A stretch of DNA of 64,000 nucleotides from Daldinia sp. FL1419 (taxonomy: Eukaryota; Ascomycota; Sordariomycetes; Xylariales; Hypoxylaceae): NCBI GenBank assembly GCA_025201765.1, contig MU623445.1, positions 62,001 to 126,000 of the forward strand, read 5' to 3'. Of this stretch, positions 32,554 to 43,737 are shown in pieces. The translations under genes and the position numbers were made by a program. Each line of letters starts with the position of its first letter. The first letter of the stretch is position 1. Under the pieces are notes generated by a model. The model saw nothing but the letters and a program-made list of their open reading frames with translations. It was not told the origin of the DNA and did not search any database.

Positions 32554-32589
32554 GGTATCGGTATCGGTAGCGGTGGCGGTGGCGGTATT
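32554..32589. repeat. Degenerate hexamer tandem repeat GGTRKC, 6 copies
   Basis: GGTATC twice, GGTAGC, GGTGGC twice, GGTATT. It lies about 100 bp after the stop of the secreted-protein gene, in its 3' flank. Confidence 0.85.
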
Positions 32590-33616
32590 CACGGTGTCAC
32601 TCGTTAAAACTTGAAAAGAGAAAAGTCGAGATCGGTTGCTATGTTACGATATATTGCCACTTTAGCCGTGGAAGCCAGAGTCGAAGGGCACTTGACCCGA
32701 ACAACCTCCATTCTGGTGTTCTAATAGCTTTAAGAGAGCGATTATTTAATAAATATAGTTTCTATTCTCGAAACCCGTGCGCGTTTATATGATGAATTTA
32801 TCTCGCTTCCATATCACCTTCACTTGAACATCAATCACCATCCTCAACCAAGTTATTGTCGAGGGATAGGTGGAGATTATCCAGGGATAGGAGAAGACTT
32901 ACATTAATGTATACCTATATAGGAAGTCCGCAGCGTCCTCGCAGATAGTTGTATGATTAAGCATTATTGACTTAATACTACTATACGGCTGCTTCTCAGC
33001 ATTCACTTTACGATTGACCTCCATCAAGGGTACTCTCCAACCTCCATTTCGACGACTCGTACCTGCTGCAATTCAAGTATCTATGTAAAATTAGAGATAC
33101 GTTGTGTAGTACTTACCTAGTTATCAAGTTTTGAGGTCCCCCCGAGTGGCGCCAAGCCCAAATAAGCCGCATTCGGGGTGTATGTTGCGAGTAATAAGTG
33201 ATAGCTCACGTCTTAGGTTAAGTAGAGACACATAATAAGCAGTTTAATGTGACATACGCGAACTCCCAGGTAATATGTTGCGGTTAGGTATGTCATTCTG
33301 GGGTGTCCTCGAATAGTATCAGGCTACGAGCAAGATATGTAGGTATGCTCTCTTCCAATCGCAAAGCCTCTCGTGTCGCACAAAACTATAGACTATAGTT
33401 TTATCTATCACGAGATGCTCTAAGCGTCTCAGTGTCTCTACGCGGTAAAGACGCACGCTTTATCCTGGGTACTTGGATTGCTCGTAGCTGCCGATAGGTT
33501 GCCATTATCGCCCTCGAAACGCCGTGCTGATAAGACGCGTTGCGACGTCTTGATATGGGATGTGGTATTCAGTTGATCCCCCACTCTGTACTGCATAGGC
33601 ATATTTGCCTAGATGC

Positions 33617-33627
33617 CTATATAAAAG
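33617..33627 (+). promoter_or_regulatory. TATA box of the methyltransferase gene
   Basis: CTATATAAAAG, about 150 bp upstream of the ATG at 33777. It is the best core promoter match in this interval; inference only. Confidence 0.45.
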
Positions 33628-33776
33628 GAGGCCTACATCCGGGAGAAGGCCGCCCCAACTAGAACCCCGCCAGTCTACGAATACAGCTGCCGGTACGAAC
33701 ATTATAACGGGCATCTGTTCAATAATCCCAGCTCCTAGGTCTTTATACCATACCTTCCATCTGATAGTATTTCACT

Positions 33777-34718
33777 ATGACTACCCCTATAGTTTCAAAG
33801 CCCCAGGAACATGGCCTAGGCAAAGAATTTGGCTTTTCCGCTTACAAGAGTGAGGATTGGTCGAACTATCTAGCCAACCGCCCGACATATACGCCCTCCT
33901 TCTTCCAGCGCATCTATGACTACCACTCTCAGAAAGCTGGGGCATCCTGGTCAGTGGCCCACGAGACCGGTGCTGGCTGTGGAGTAGTCTCTTCGGTTCT
34001 TGCTGGCTCGTTCGACAATGTCGTTGTCTCGGACCCCAACGACGGGTATGTAGCACTCGCCAGAGAACTCCTCGTTGAACGGGCGCCGTTCCCGGAGTCG
34101 AAGTTCCAATTTTTCCAAGAAACTTCCGAGGAGAGCTCAGTGGCATCAAAGACCGTTGACTTGGTCGCTGCGTGTGAGTGTATCCATTGGACTACTCCAC
34201 ACCTCGCCATTAAGGAGTTCTGGAGGGAGCTCAAAGCTAGCGGGACGCTTGCAATCACATACTACACTCACCCTTATATTGAAGGTAACGAACGAGCTTC
34301 GAAGGCTTGGACGGCTGCCTTCGACGTATATTCGACGAAGCTCCAGGACGGAGTATACGCAAGAGTCCCTTATATAGTCAATAATGCGCTCGACGGCCTA
34401 GAGTTCCCCGAGGAATATTGGGAATCTGTGAAGAGGATATATATCAACACCACAGGAGATACCAAATGCTTCATGTTGAAAGATGTAGTGACCGAAAGCA
34501 GAGTCAAGGAAAGTGAGGAGAAGATATGGACAGAAGATGAAGATTGGTGCGACACGTGGGGTTTCGACCAGTTTAAAGGCTATTACAGTACCTGGCTACC
34601 GGCTGTTCCGGAGTCCGAGGTGCAGGACATCTGGGACGAGTTGGAAAGGGCTTTGGAAGGGAAGCAAGTCAAGATTAAGACACCGCTTGTGGTGATCTTG
34701 GCCACAAAGAGAACGTAG
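33777..34718 (+). CDS. SAM-dependent class I methyltransferase (trans-aconitate methyltransferase-like)
   Basis: Single exon, 313 residues. The SAM-binding motif I is HETGAGCGVVSSVL at residues 62-75. The acidic residue closing strand 2 is in VVVSDPNDGYV, and VDLVAACECIHWT is the motif III/IV-like strand followed by the usual His-Trp. This order is typical of fungal class I methyltransferases often annotated as trans-aconitate methyltransferase or Ubie/Crg1-like. There is no signal or membrane segment, so the enzyme should be cytosolic. The substrate is unknown. It stands next to no other biosynthetic gene, so I see no secondary-metabolite cluster. Confidence 0.88.
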   Translation: MTTPIVSKPQEHGLGKEFGFSAYKSEDWSNYLANRPTYTPSFFQRIYDYHSQKAGASWSVAHETGAGCGVVSSVLAGSFDNVVVSDPNDGYVALARELLVERAPFPESKFQFFQETSEESSVASKTVDLVAACECIHWTTPHLAIKEFWRELKASGTLAITYYTHPYIEGNERASKAWTAAFDVYSTKLQDGVYARVPYIVNNALDGLEFPEEYWESVKRIYINTTGDTKCFMLKDVVTESRVKESEEKIWTEDEDWCDTWGFDQFKGYYSTWLPAVPESEVQDIWDELERALEGKQVKIKTPLVVILATKRT

Positions 34719-35427
34719 ATTGAACTGGATGATAACACACCTAAGGTAGTTAATACCGAAGTCACAAATAATTTCAAGTCTTAATTGTTAAGTACTCTTA
34801 TCTCTCATCGTGGGATTTGGCCCTGTATCCTCTTGTTATTAAACACTCTCTTATTATACCGATTAGAGAATCACGGCATACTGCTATCCTACACGCCTAT
34901 CTTAAACGTCCCCTCTGCGTAACTGAGCATTTCTTTTAGGAGATACCCACAACCTAATCGCCAGAATCCATAAAATCATTCGCTTGACCATCGTATGTAA
35001 TGTAGTATCTTTAATGAGCTTTCTAACATCGTCATGGGTTATGCTAGGTTCCATTATAGGTACGCCCCCGAGCCCCCTATTTTGTTCCTGGCCTGTAATT
35101 TGATTTATTATATCAATTTCTTTTCCTTGTTCCATCCAACACCACCAAATCCAAAAAAACCGGCGCCGTCAACACTCGGAGTTATGCTGACCTTCTTGGT
35201 TATAAAAGCCGAATCCCGCTCGCCGGATATATTGCTCGGGCCATGAGTCGTAATGTGGACTGGAACGCCAGCGGAATGTTGTGTGTGACGGCGTAAATTC
35301 TTGTCGTCTTCATATAGCGTTAATACGACGACGGCACTTTTGAGGCGTCAGCGGAGGGCGCCAATATTTTGCAAATAATCTACAGGATCATCTCAATAAG
35401 CCATATGTTCTTATAGAATACGCAGAA
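34719..35427. other. Intergenic, possible 5' exons of the following candidate gene
   Basis: No gene is supported. A short ATG frame at about 35243 (MSRNVDWNASGM) and a coding-like stretch reading DDGTFEASAEGANIL at about 35330-35370 could be exons of the unrecognised gene to the right, but I could not join them in frame with good splice sites. Confidence 0.35.
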
Positions 35428-36252
35428 ATGTTGCTCGAACAAGGCAACTATAATGCTTTAGCCAAGATTAACGCCAGTGCTACCTTTGACGCGATGGGCG
35501 GTGAAGTAGCAGATAATAACGATAGATTCTTACTGAGGTCATATTGGGAGATGATACAAAACATCGCAACTTTCTATAAAGCTGTCCCTCACTCAAGCGA
35601 CTCTCCAACTACGAGGGACCAAGCTACCAGCATAGGGAGATTCTATGATATAATTTCGGACAGATTTGTTGGTGGAGATTTCAATTCAACCGAGGTTACT
35701 CTGGGTATGATTCGCTTGCCTACCTATGCAGCAAGTTCGATGCAATCAGACACGACCTCTCAAAGCCCATCCAATATCGCAGGGGAATCCAGTGGTACTA
35801 ACAGAGTAACCTCCACATAAAGGAGGTAGTAAAACTGCAGGAAAAAGCGAAGACTACGAGCAGCAACTAGACGAAAATACTCAAAGGGCCGAGGACGACC
35901 AAACGATCCTTAGCGACACAGACAACGACACGGTGATATATAAAAAGCGGCAACGTCAATCTACGCGAAGCGGCACTAGGGTACGTATCCAAATCCCGGA
36001 AACCGAAAGTGTCGAATCCATCGACGACGATACCGGCGGTGGCAAGCTGAAGGAGACTGCGGAATCAGGGGCTGAACGGACGAATATGGAGAAGCCAAGT
36101 GGTGTGCCAGTACACAAGGAGGCGAGGCCACCGTCCCGAAGTAAGTATCAACAGTATAATTATAACTGTTAACTACCTACGGTTAATTATTAACTAACAC
36201 TAGATTAGAAGCGACACCTGCAACAGTAGAAGATGCGGAGGATTCGGGATAA
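35428..36252 (+). CDS. Unrecognised candidate gene or recent relic
   Basis: Two coding-like stretches follow each other in different frames. The first (35428-35820) encodes 130 residues, including YNALAKINASATFDAMGG and RSYWEMIQNIATFYKAV. The second starts in the next frame near 35822 (GGSKTAGKSEDYEQQLDEN) and continues through an acidic/basic low-complexity segment to about 36139. From there a GTAAGT donor and a TTAG acceptor would add KATPATVEDAEDSG before a TAA at 36250-36252. The break near 35820 has no intron of normal size, so either a splice form I missed or a frameshift exists. The ATG at 35428 is preceded by a TTATAG that could be a 3' splice site, so the true start may be upstream. 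No domain recognised. Confidence 0.35.
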
Positions 36253-36813
36253 GACGCGGAAAAGACCTAAAGGCTTAGTTAATAATTTCGAGATTGTGGC
36301 GTAACTAGGGCAGCCAGGTAGCTAAAGCTGGCCTTCAATGTATCGGCCGTAACCCCATGCAAGCAAGAGACAAGCCACAATAACCTAAGCGCACAGTGCG
36401 ATAGCATAGCGTCATACACTAGCCCGCCAGGGACGTACCCGGGTCTTTAGCGCAGGAATTAGCTGTCTTAACCCGGTACCCGCGCCCGTACTGTCTTGTA
36501 CATACAATACATCCTACACTAGATACCTAGGTACCTAATTAGACCCGCCCCCAGACTCAGCTCGCATGACGCCCCATTCATTCCATCATCAACTTTTCCA
36601 TGTACAACCTTACGATACCAAATACGCTTCTACCTAGTTTTCCTACATAGTCTTACGCACCGCACTTGAACACTTACACATAACTTTTACTTTATATATT
36701 TCTACGCAGACTTCTGCGCCATCTCTACGACATTTCTTTTATCGATATTCCTTTTTTTTTCTCTCTTTTTTCCATCGCCTAAAAAAAAGAAGAAGACAAA
36801 AAACCAGATCACC
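36253..36813. other. Intergenic, promoter of the Pmp3/Sna3-like gene
   Basis: About 560 bp with a TACCTAGGTACCTA palindrome at 36525-36538 and a strongly T/C-rich leader (36735-36780) just before the start, typical of fungal core promoters. Confidence 0.5.
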
Positions 36814-37546
36814 ATGTGTTCCGCAGACTTGTTCCTCGGGCTTTTGGCCATCTTATTCCCCCCTCTGCCGGGTACGTCATCCCCCTCACCATCGAGCCTC
36901 GTTATTCGTCTGCCTCGCGTGATAGGCAGCGCACGACGAAACGAATAGCCATCGAATTCCATTGCGCATCTATCGCTGTTTAATTGCCGATTACGACCAA
37001 GAAGAATCCAATGGCTAACGTTTGAATAATTAATAGTCTGGGTTAAAACCGGTCTCTGCTCCGCCGACTCCATCATCAACGTCTTGCTGTGCGTGCTAGG
37101 CTACGTAAGTCCCAACCATACCCCATGCCCCAGACCCACGACATCCACCCCTCTATCCCTCCTGATCTCTTCCAATCTCGACTTCTATCCTATCGACTCC
37201 GACTAACCATCATGCACAGCTCCCCGGCCTCATCCACGCCTGGTACATAATCTCCAAATTCCCCGAATCCTACGAATACGACGCCGTGCCGCAAGACAGC
37301 GAGCGCGCCCGCGTAACCTACGTCTTCGTAGAGCCTCAACCCCAAGCCCGCCCCCAGGCCCAGCCCAAACACGCCTCTAACTCGCAGCCCAACTACGGCG
37401 CCACCACTACCAACAACAACCACCACCACCACCACAACAACAACGTCTCTTCTTCGTCCGCCGGCCCCTCCCACGAGGACGCCCACGCCCCGCCTACCTA
37501 CGCCGAGGCCGTCAAGGGCGACCACAAGATCCAGACCCACGACTAG
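36814..37546 (+). CDS. Pmp3/Sna3-type small membrane proteolipid with PPxY motif
   Basis: Three exons (36814-36871, 37037-37104, 37220-37546) give 150 residues. Residues 1-52 form the UPF0057/Pmp3 core: a helix with FLGLLAILFPPLPVW, the loop KTGLCSADSIINVLLCVLGYLPG and a second helix with LIHAWYII. The splice joins restore the core exactly, which supports the model. The tail of about 95 residues is hydrophilic, Gln/Pro/Asn/His-rich, with a short His run, and carries PPTY at about 133-136. Yeast Sna3 and Sna4, unlike the short Pmp3, have a tail with a PPxY motif that binds the Rsp5 ubiquitin ligase and directs sorting through multivesicular bodies, so this gene is closer to the Sna3/Sna4 branch. 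Length and motif are seen; vacuolar sorting is inferred. Confidence 0.92.
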
Positions 37547-37936
37547 TTGTCTTACGCGGCGGTTTCCACTACGGCGGCTTGTCGGCCGCGATGGTGGTAC
37601 TGGCTAGAGCGGTATACCAGGGGACACTTCTGAAGACCCGATTAGACCGCCCCGCGAAGGCTTAGTTTAGTGCACCTATGCTATTTCCCAGGATCAGATA
37701 GGAGAAGGAACGAGTGATTTCCTAAGTCTAGGAGTTGGAGGCACCACTGGCTCGGACCGAGCAATGAATGCTTTGCGTTACGCTATATCTCGTTTTGATC
37801 GTCCCGTCGGATGGTACGTAATAATACAACAATATCGTAAGAAAAGAATTTAATATATCGTGGTTTTACGAAATACTCTGTGATAATGGTAATGGTATAA
37901 TCCCATGTACAAAAATCTCGGTAATCAAGGACCCCC
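37547..37936. other. Intergenic between convergent genes
   Basis: About 390 bp, 3' flanks of two converging genes. Nothing recognised. Confidence 0.5.
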
Positions 37937-39716
37937 TTACATCCATCTATCCCCGTCTTCGCCGTCGTCCTCCCTCATATCGTTCTCCGGCAGGGCTCGA
38001 CTTCTTTTCCTTCTACCGTGGTACACGCAGACCCCCGTGCCTCCGGAAGAGTGTCTCTTGTTAGCCGGGCACATGGGGCTGTTGGGCAGATGTTCCGGCA
38101 TATCGAACTCGAAAGGGCTGTGAGGCATATCTTCGTATCGGGGTATCGCCACGGGCACCTCCCACCACTCTTTTCCCGAGCCGCTTCTTCTCTTGTCTCT
38201 GTCTTGCCTATTCCGGTCCTACGCGGTAGTATTCTCGGCAGTCGGAGGGGGAAAAGGGGCGGGACGGCGAGAAGGGCCGGGTTCGCTGCTGCTCCTGTTG
38301 CTGCTCGGCCCGTGGCGAGGGGGCGTTGAAATGTCGAAGAAGAATGACTGTGGTCGACAAGAGTGACGACCGCTTTCGCGCAACGGAGGCGTCTGTACGC
38401 GGGTTGCCTCCTGAGCTGGGAGTAAGCGAATCGAGCAGAGATGCAAGCGTGATGCTCGGTAGACTTACACCACCTGGGAACTGTGTACAGAATGCGTGCG
38501 CCGGCTCTATATAAGCCTATTAGTCGGTACAGTTACCCGCCCAAGGTATTCTTCGTTTCTATTCTTTTTCGATCTAAACTAGCCAAAAGGAAATTATAAG
38601 AATCTTGGAAATACACACCTATATAAGAAACCGGGCTCGTGACAGGTGTCCGGCCCCGGAGCATGTCGCGGATAGAACTTGAGTCGCTCATCTTGGAGCC
38701 GGCAGAAGCCTTACGATGCCAGGGGCTCTTCCCGAAGAGCTTGAACGAACGTCGTCTCTTGCTCTCCTCTCGTAGTAGTGTTGATACGCGACTCATGATA
38801 GGAACGGGCGGGCGCTTACGACTGGGACTCGGGGGTTGTACTTGTGTATCTGATATTGCTTTTGGTGAGTAGTCGTAGTCGTATGCGTCGCTGTCGCTGT
38901 GTATCTTTTTGATTTTCTACATTATGAAATGTCCCTGTCAGTAGATTCTCTAGTATATCTAAAAGGTGGCAAAGGAGTATATCGATATTCGAACATGCCC
39001 CCTCAACTTACTGGCTTAGGGTCTGGGAAGAGCTTTGAAAAAAGCGATCTTTTAGGCTTCGCATCTGGTATTATCACGGCCGGACTGGGAATGGATATTA
39101 CTGAGGCTTCCGAAGTACCCGGTGGCTGGCTTATTGTGGTCGCAAGAGGAGTGGCGGAGCCAGAGTCGGCACTTACCACCGTGAGAAGTGATCTTTGCGT
39201 CGGTATAGCTGGTTGAGGGTATGGGATAATACCTTCACTAGCTCGGAATCCTTGGGGTGATCTCTGTAAGGACTGGACATGGGCTTCTTCCGTTAGATAG
39301 GGGCTAGGTAACGGGGATTGCGGTGTTCGATTGAGTGGAAACATGGACTTGCCGCCCTCGCTGGTTGTACCGTAGCGATTGAACGAGGACCCCTGAAACG
39401 ACTGGGTATGGCTCTCCTCGTTAGAAAAGGGGCTAAAGAAAGTTTGAGAAATCTTGGGTATCTGATCCCATAGGCGTTCTAAGCCATCTTGAGTATCCCA
39501 GCCGGAACTACTCTTGCCGGAGCGCTTTCGCCATTTGAAGTGCTTCATGACTTTCCCAGGGCTCTCGGCGATTTCGCGCTCGGCCCAGTACCCCGCCGGG
39601 AACCAGACCCATTCGCAGCCTTCTCTGGCCGGCCGAGGAGGGTCGATATACGTATTCGGAGTGACCGGCGCGCTCCTGTACGACTCCTTCACGATCTGTC
39701 GTCTAGCAGGGTGCAT
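37937..39716 (-). CDS. Uncharacterised conserved-looking protein interrupted by an in-frame TAG
   Basis: Four exons (39012-39716, 38619-38916, 38469-38506, 38410 onward) join in frame with GTAAGT, GTGTGT and GTAAGT donors and give 410 residues up to a TAG at 38219-38221. The same frame then stays open for another 93 codons to 37937. The N-terminus has RPAREGCEWVWFPAGYWAERE. The middle is Ser/Pro-rich with basic patches (KRSLFSKLFP; RRRSFKLFGKSPWHRK). Exons 3-4 read HAFCTQFPGG-EATRVQTPPL. The part after the TAG has KEWWEVPVAIPRYE and a Cys-containing block FDMPEHLPNSPMCPANKRH followed by GGTGVCVYHGR, which looks like the most conserved part. Either the gene carries a nonsense mutation (CAG to TAG is the simplest), or an unusual splice removes the TAG (GTACAG at 38398 to this TAG keeps frame but is weak), or the stop is read through. 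Function unknown. Confidence 0.7.
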
Positions 39717-40589
39717 GGTAGGTACTGACGACGATGGTATCCTGCTCGTTGGCCCGTCTACACCAGAGATGCTAGGGAGTTGCTATCGACTGGAAGCACT
39801 CCGGTGAGACCATTCTGACGATGAACTTCTATCTCCAGTGGTACTTCCTGTGGCAAGGAATTGGGGCATTTTAGGAAATAAAGATAAATATGTAAATTTA
39901 GTCGGTCCCGTCACTTGAAAGAGTATACTTCATGCGAGGGTAACAAAAGATCCATTGTTGGTTTAGGTATTTCGGTTATATGAAGTGGAATTTATAGGTG
40001 GGTTTATACCAAGGCCAATATCATATTGGCTAGGTACCTAGGATAGACATGGAAGCAACTATATAGGAAGGCATATAAAATTGTTGAAACGCTGAAGCCG
40101 ACGAGGATATTTATGTGCAATATCCGTAGCACTTTCAACCGTGCTGTAGGTGCCCGGGTATCTCTTCCTTTACCAAGCACTTGCCTCACTTGCCTCACTA
40201 TATTGCCGTTTGCCCGTTGATGCATGCATGTGCCTGCGTAAGGCATGTATATATAAACTTACATGTGCGTACCTACTTATAAGGGATGGGCGTCAGGTAA
40301 GTCTTTACCTTAGGTAGTGTATACACATATTAGGTACGGTTTCTAGACCTTTCTTACCTAGGTAGACATTTATCAACCGTGCGTACCTACCTAGGTATAT
40401 ACCTACACTAATTTTGCATATAACTGTCTTTTAACGTCGGGGTTTTTTTTTTGGAAGAGGTATATATTCAGTCTATAGGAGGGCTATACATGATTGGAGT
40501 TAGGTATCCTGCCGACTTCATCCTTGCCAGTCGCTCCCTATATCGTACATTGTTTTACATCCCTGGATATATCTGCGTGCACAACGCTA
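39717..40589. other. Intergenic, suv3 3' flank and upstream region of the TAG-interrupted gene
   Basis: About 870 bp. TACCTAGGTA-type palindromes cluster at 40031-40041, 40355-40364 and 40384-40406. No gene recognised. Confidence 0.5.
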
Positions 40590-43093
40590 CTATCTTGCGC
40601 GTGCATTAGCTCCTCGGTTGGTCGTACCCATTTTGGATTTCGGCTCCATTCGAGTGATGTTAAAAACATCTAGTTCCTCGGGGCCGTTGTATAGGGGTTC
40701 TTCATGTCCTTCCTCATTCCAGTCACCAATTACCTCACGTTCCGGTCCATCGATCGAAGCATTTCCACCGAGAATATTCTCCTTCTTCCGTTTTGATCGG
40801 TCAGCCTTGGCACGAATCTTTTCCATTCTCGCCCGGCGTTCGGTAACGTCGACGCTAATCTTAGCCAGCTGAGCATCAATCCGGGTTTCCACCAATTCCT
40901 TGACGTGGAAGGCGAGGCTCTGACTTCGAAATACGCCAGTATATCGATAACTAAGCCAGAGGTACAGCGTTATCGTCTTATGAAGACTTTCCAACTCTCG
41001 TAGATATTCTCCTTTTTTACCGAAGAAAGTTTCATCCATGTCGAGAAGCTCTAAATTAACTTCTGGAATATTGAGGAGTTCACCACCATCCATATCAGAG
41101 ACACATTTTGCAAACGCTTGTAGTACTTGAGGGCCCTTCCCATCACGCAAATAGACCGGCGCATTCAGGAACACACATCGATCGTAAACCGACATGGGAT
41201 AAGGTTGGATTAGATTAGCAACTGTTAACATCTCTTTTAGGCCACAGATGTGGTATCTCGGAGAAAGTCGGGCAATATCTCGTAAGCGGATTAATATATA
41301 GCTGAAAGGGATATTAGGGGGGAAATAAGACGAGAATCGTTCAATAACCGACGGTGGAGCTTGTATACCAGCCGTTCGTAAAGGTTCCGGCTCGGTACGG
41401 AACGCTTTCTGCACAAGAGAAAGGTCAGCCCCTTCTAGGGCTGTCACCAAGCCGGGTTGGCCGGTTCTGGGCGGCGGAGTGCCGATTATTTCGTCCCCAT
41501 TTGCGTTTGTGGTCGATTCGGCTTTGTTCGCCTGCTGTGCCGTCCTAAAACGACCAGCTCTACCTCCTATCTGTTTTATCTCGGGTATCGGTATTTGTCT
41601 CCAGTTGTTTTTTATACGTTTATGCATTTGTTCGAAGATGATCCGTTTGATTTCTAAATTGAGACCCATGCCGATAGCGTCACTGGCAACGAGGAAATCA
41701 TAGTCGTTATCGGGGTCGTTAAAGAGTGCAGCTTGTTGAGCGCGAGTTTCTGGTGGTAGCGATCCGTAAACCACGGCACACAGGCGCCCTGTAGCCTGCT
41801 CGATTTGGTTCTTTACGGCATGAATGCCAACTCGCGAGAAAGTGATGACGGCGTCACCCTTTTCGAGGTTTTTGTAGTTATTCAGGGGTGTTTTCATGGT
41901 TTCCAATGGGCTGAGCCTATTATACCGATGTATAACGCATTTATCGCCAATGGTATTGCATAGAGACTGTATCAGTTCTACGGCACGTTCCTCTCCACAG
42001 AGATGAACCTCCTTGGCTTGTACGCCTAGAACGGCTTGGGTCCAAGCCCACCCTCTTTCGCTATCACCAATCATTTGAATCTCATCGATGACGGCGACGT
42101 CGACAGGGAAGTTAAGGGGAGTCATCTCAACTGTACAACTCCTAAAATAGTTATCTTCGTCCTCGGGAATACGCTGCTCTTCACCGGTAATCAAGGCACA
42201 TTTCTTGCTTTTAGCTATGAAGCGAGTATAAACCTCATGCGCTAATAGTCGAAGGGGGCCGGCGTAGATACCGGATTTTGAGTTTTCAAGCGCCTTCAAA
42301 GCATTGTAGGTTTTGCCAGAATTGGTAGGACCGACATGAAGATGAATCGTGCGCTGCATGGCTCTCGTGGCGGGGAACCATTCGTAGGGGAATCGAAAGT
42401 CGGCGATCTTCTTATGCGTAGCGGCGATGTTCTTGGGAAATCTAGTACGCATAAGAAAGTTTTGAAATGCGTAAGTCAGCTCCTCAGCGAGCCCATCGAT
42501 GTCGCTTTCAACGAAAGCATTGCGCAAGCTCCAGAACAATGGATTCTCGGATTTTGAAACGGCATTCTTCTCGCTCGCAAGATCACAGGCCTTGTCGATC
42601 GACTTCTCAAATAACTTTGCCTCGCGATCCAGGTCAAGCTGATTGTTAACGCCGAATGCTTGATACTCATCACGCTTCTTATCCCAGGAATGCGCAGTAG
42701 ATATCATCTGTCGGTATTTATCTAGAGCTAGTTTTCGAAATATGCCATAGGTCTTTATAACTTCTCTTTGCGACTTTTTAGATAAGTTGGCACCATCACT
42801 AGATAGGACCTCTATGTTGCTTAGACGAGTTTGAGCTTCCTTGTGTCTCGGGTCATAGTCAGCTGCAAGGCTCTATGAATTGTTAGCAATTACGATCAAA
42901 TAAGTTTTCGTTTGCTTCAAGTAGGTACCTTTGGAAAGTAACCTGGCTTGGACTTTGACTTTGACGGAGAACGCGTCAAGGTACTAGAAGTTGTAAAGGC
43001 ATGTCTAAAGGTATATCTGAAGACATGTCTACCACGATATACGTGAGCCGCATAGCTTGAACTAGCTTGTCCAGACCTAAGAAGGAAGCGCAT
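40590..43093 (-). CDS. suv3: Mitochondrial ATP-dependent RNA helicase Suv3
   Basis: Two exons, 42929-43093 and 40590-42872 (56-nt intron), encode 815 residues. The first exon encodes a basic, Ser/Arg-rich, acid-free N-terminus (MRFLLRSGQASSSYAAHVYR...) typical of a mitochondrial presequence. Helicase motifs are GPTNSGKT (Walker A, residues 236-243), DEIQ (318-321), VITFSR, and the motif VI region IKQIGGRAGRF. The C-terminal Suv3 domain with LYLWLSYRY follows, and the end is basic. Suv3 with the exonuclease Dss1 forms the mitochondrial degradosome, which unwinds and degrades RNA and processes intron RNA. A different ATG a few bases upstream is out of frame. The gene is divergent from nyv1, with 644 bp between starts. 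Confidence 0.96.
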
Positions 43094-43737
43094 TGCACAT
43101 GTAAGGAATGAAAAGAAGAGCAGGAATCATGTTAAATTTGTGATCGCTTTACATTAAATTTTTTAAAAATAACTTGCCATCGAACATGAAGCTAACGAAA
43201 CAAAGTTACTAGGTTAGGTTTAATAAGTGTCAATGGGAGGCAAATCATGGCCCCTCGTACTCTAGAACTTTTTTTTATGGTGGGTTGTCGATAAGGTACA
43301 TAAATTTTTCTTATCGGAGTCGGAGCAGCTAGGTACCTTACATAAGGTTTTCTTCAAACACACGGAGTACAGATACCTGTCTGTACCTCTTGCCTATTGG
43401 GATCTACCCGTTCTAGAGACTGTCTTTCTATTGGCTAACGTATCACTTAATGCATTCCGCGTCGTCATTAATGGATCTTGAGTTCGCCTAAGAAGGTACA
43501 ATACCTACCTCCTAAGCCTCGCCCCAGACGCCTGAACTGTCCGAAACTTGCCTTAACTGCCTAGGTGCTGACCTGGATTTTGCCAATCCAATTCCCCCAA
43601 TTTCGAAATCCCTCCCACCTAGATATTCCTCTCCTAATTATAACTGGGTAACCAAAGCCAACACCGACGAATATCATCAGATCTCGAGCGACCAGTTACC
43701 TTCTACATAGATTAAACGTCTTAATATATCAGTCACG
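43094..43737. other. Divergent promoter region of suv3 and nyv1
   Basis: 644 bp between two start codons on opposite strands. It contains a TAGGTACCTTA-type palindrome near 43330 and a T tract at about 43269-43276. No TATA box stands out, as is common for housekeeping genes. Confidence 0.6.

Larger units (their letters stand above)
32459..33776. other. Intergenic, secreted protein to methyltransferase
   Basis: About 1.3 kb, no gene recognised. It contains a 6-bp tandem repeat at 32554-32589 and a TATA-like sequence near the methyltransferase. Confidence 0.5.

Noticed and set aside
33777..36252. Secondary-metabolite cluster around the methyltransferase
   Set aside because: There is no PKS, NRPS, terpene cyclase, P450 or pathway regulator nearby, and the neighbours are unrelated.
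37190..37540. 116-codon Val/Gly-rich frame antisense to the Pmp3/Sna3-like tail
   Set aside because: It is the complement of the His/Asn/Pro-rich tail; its Val run mirrors the His run.
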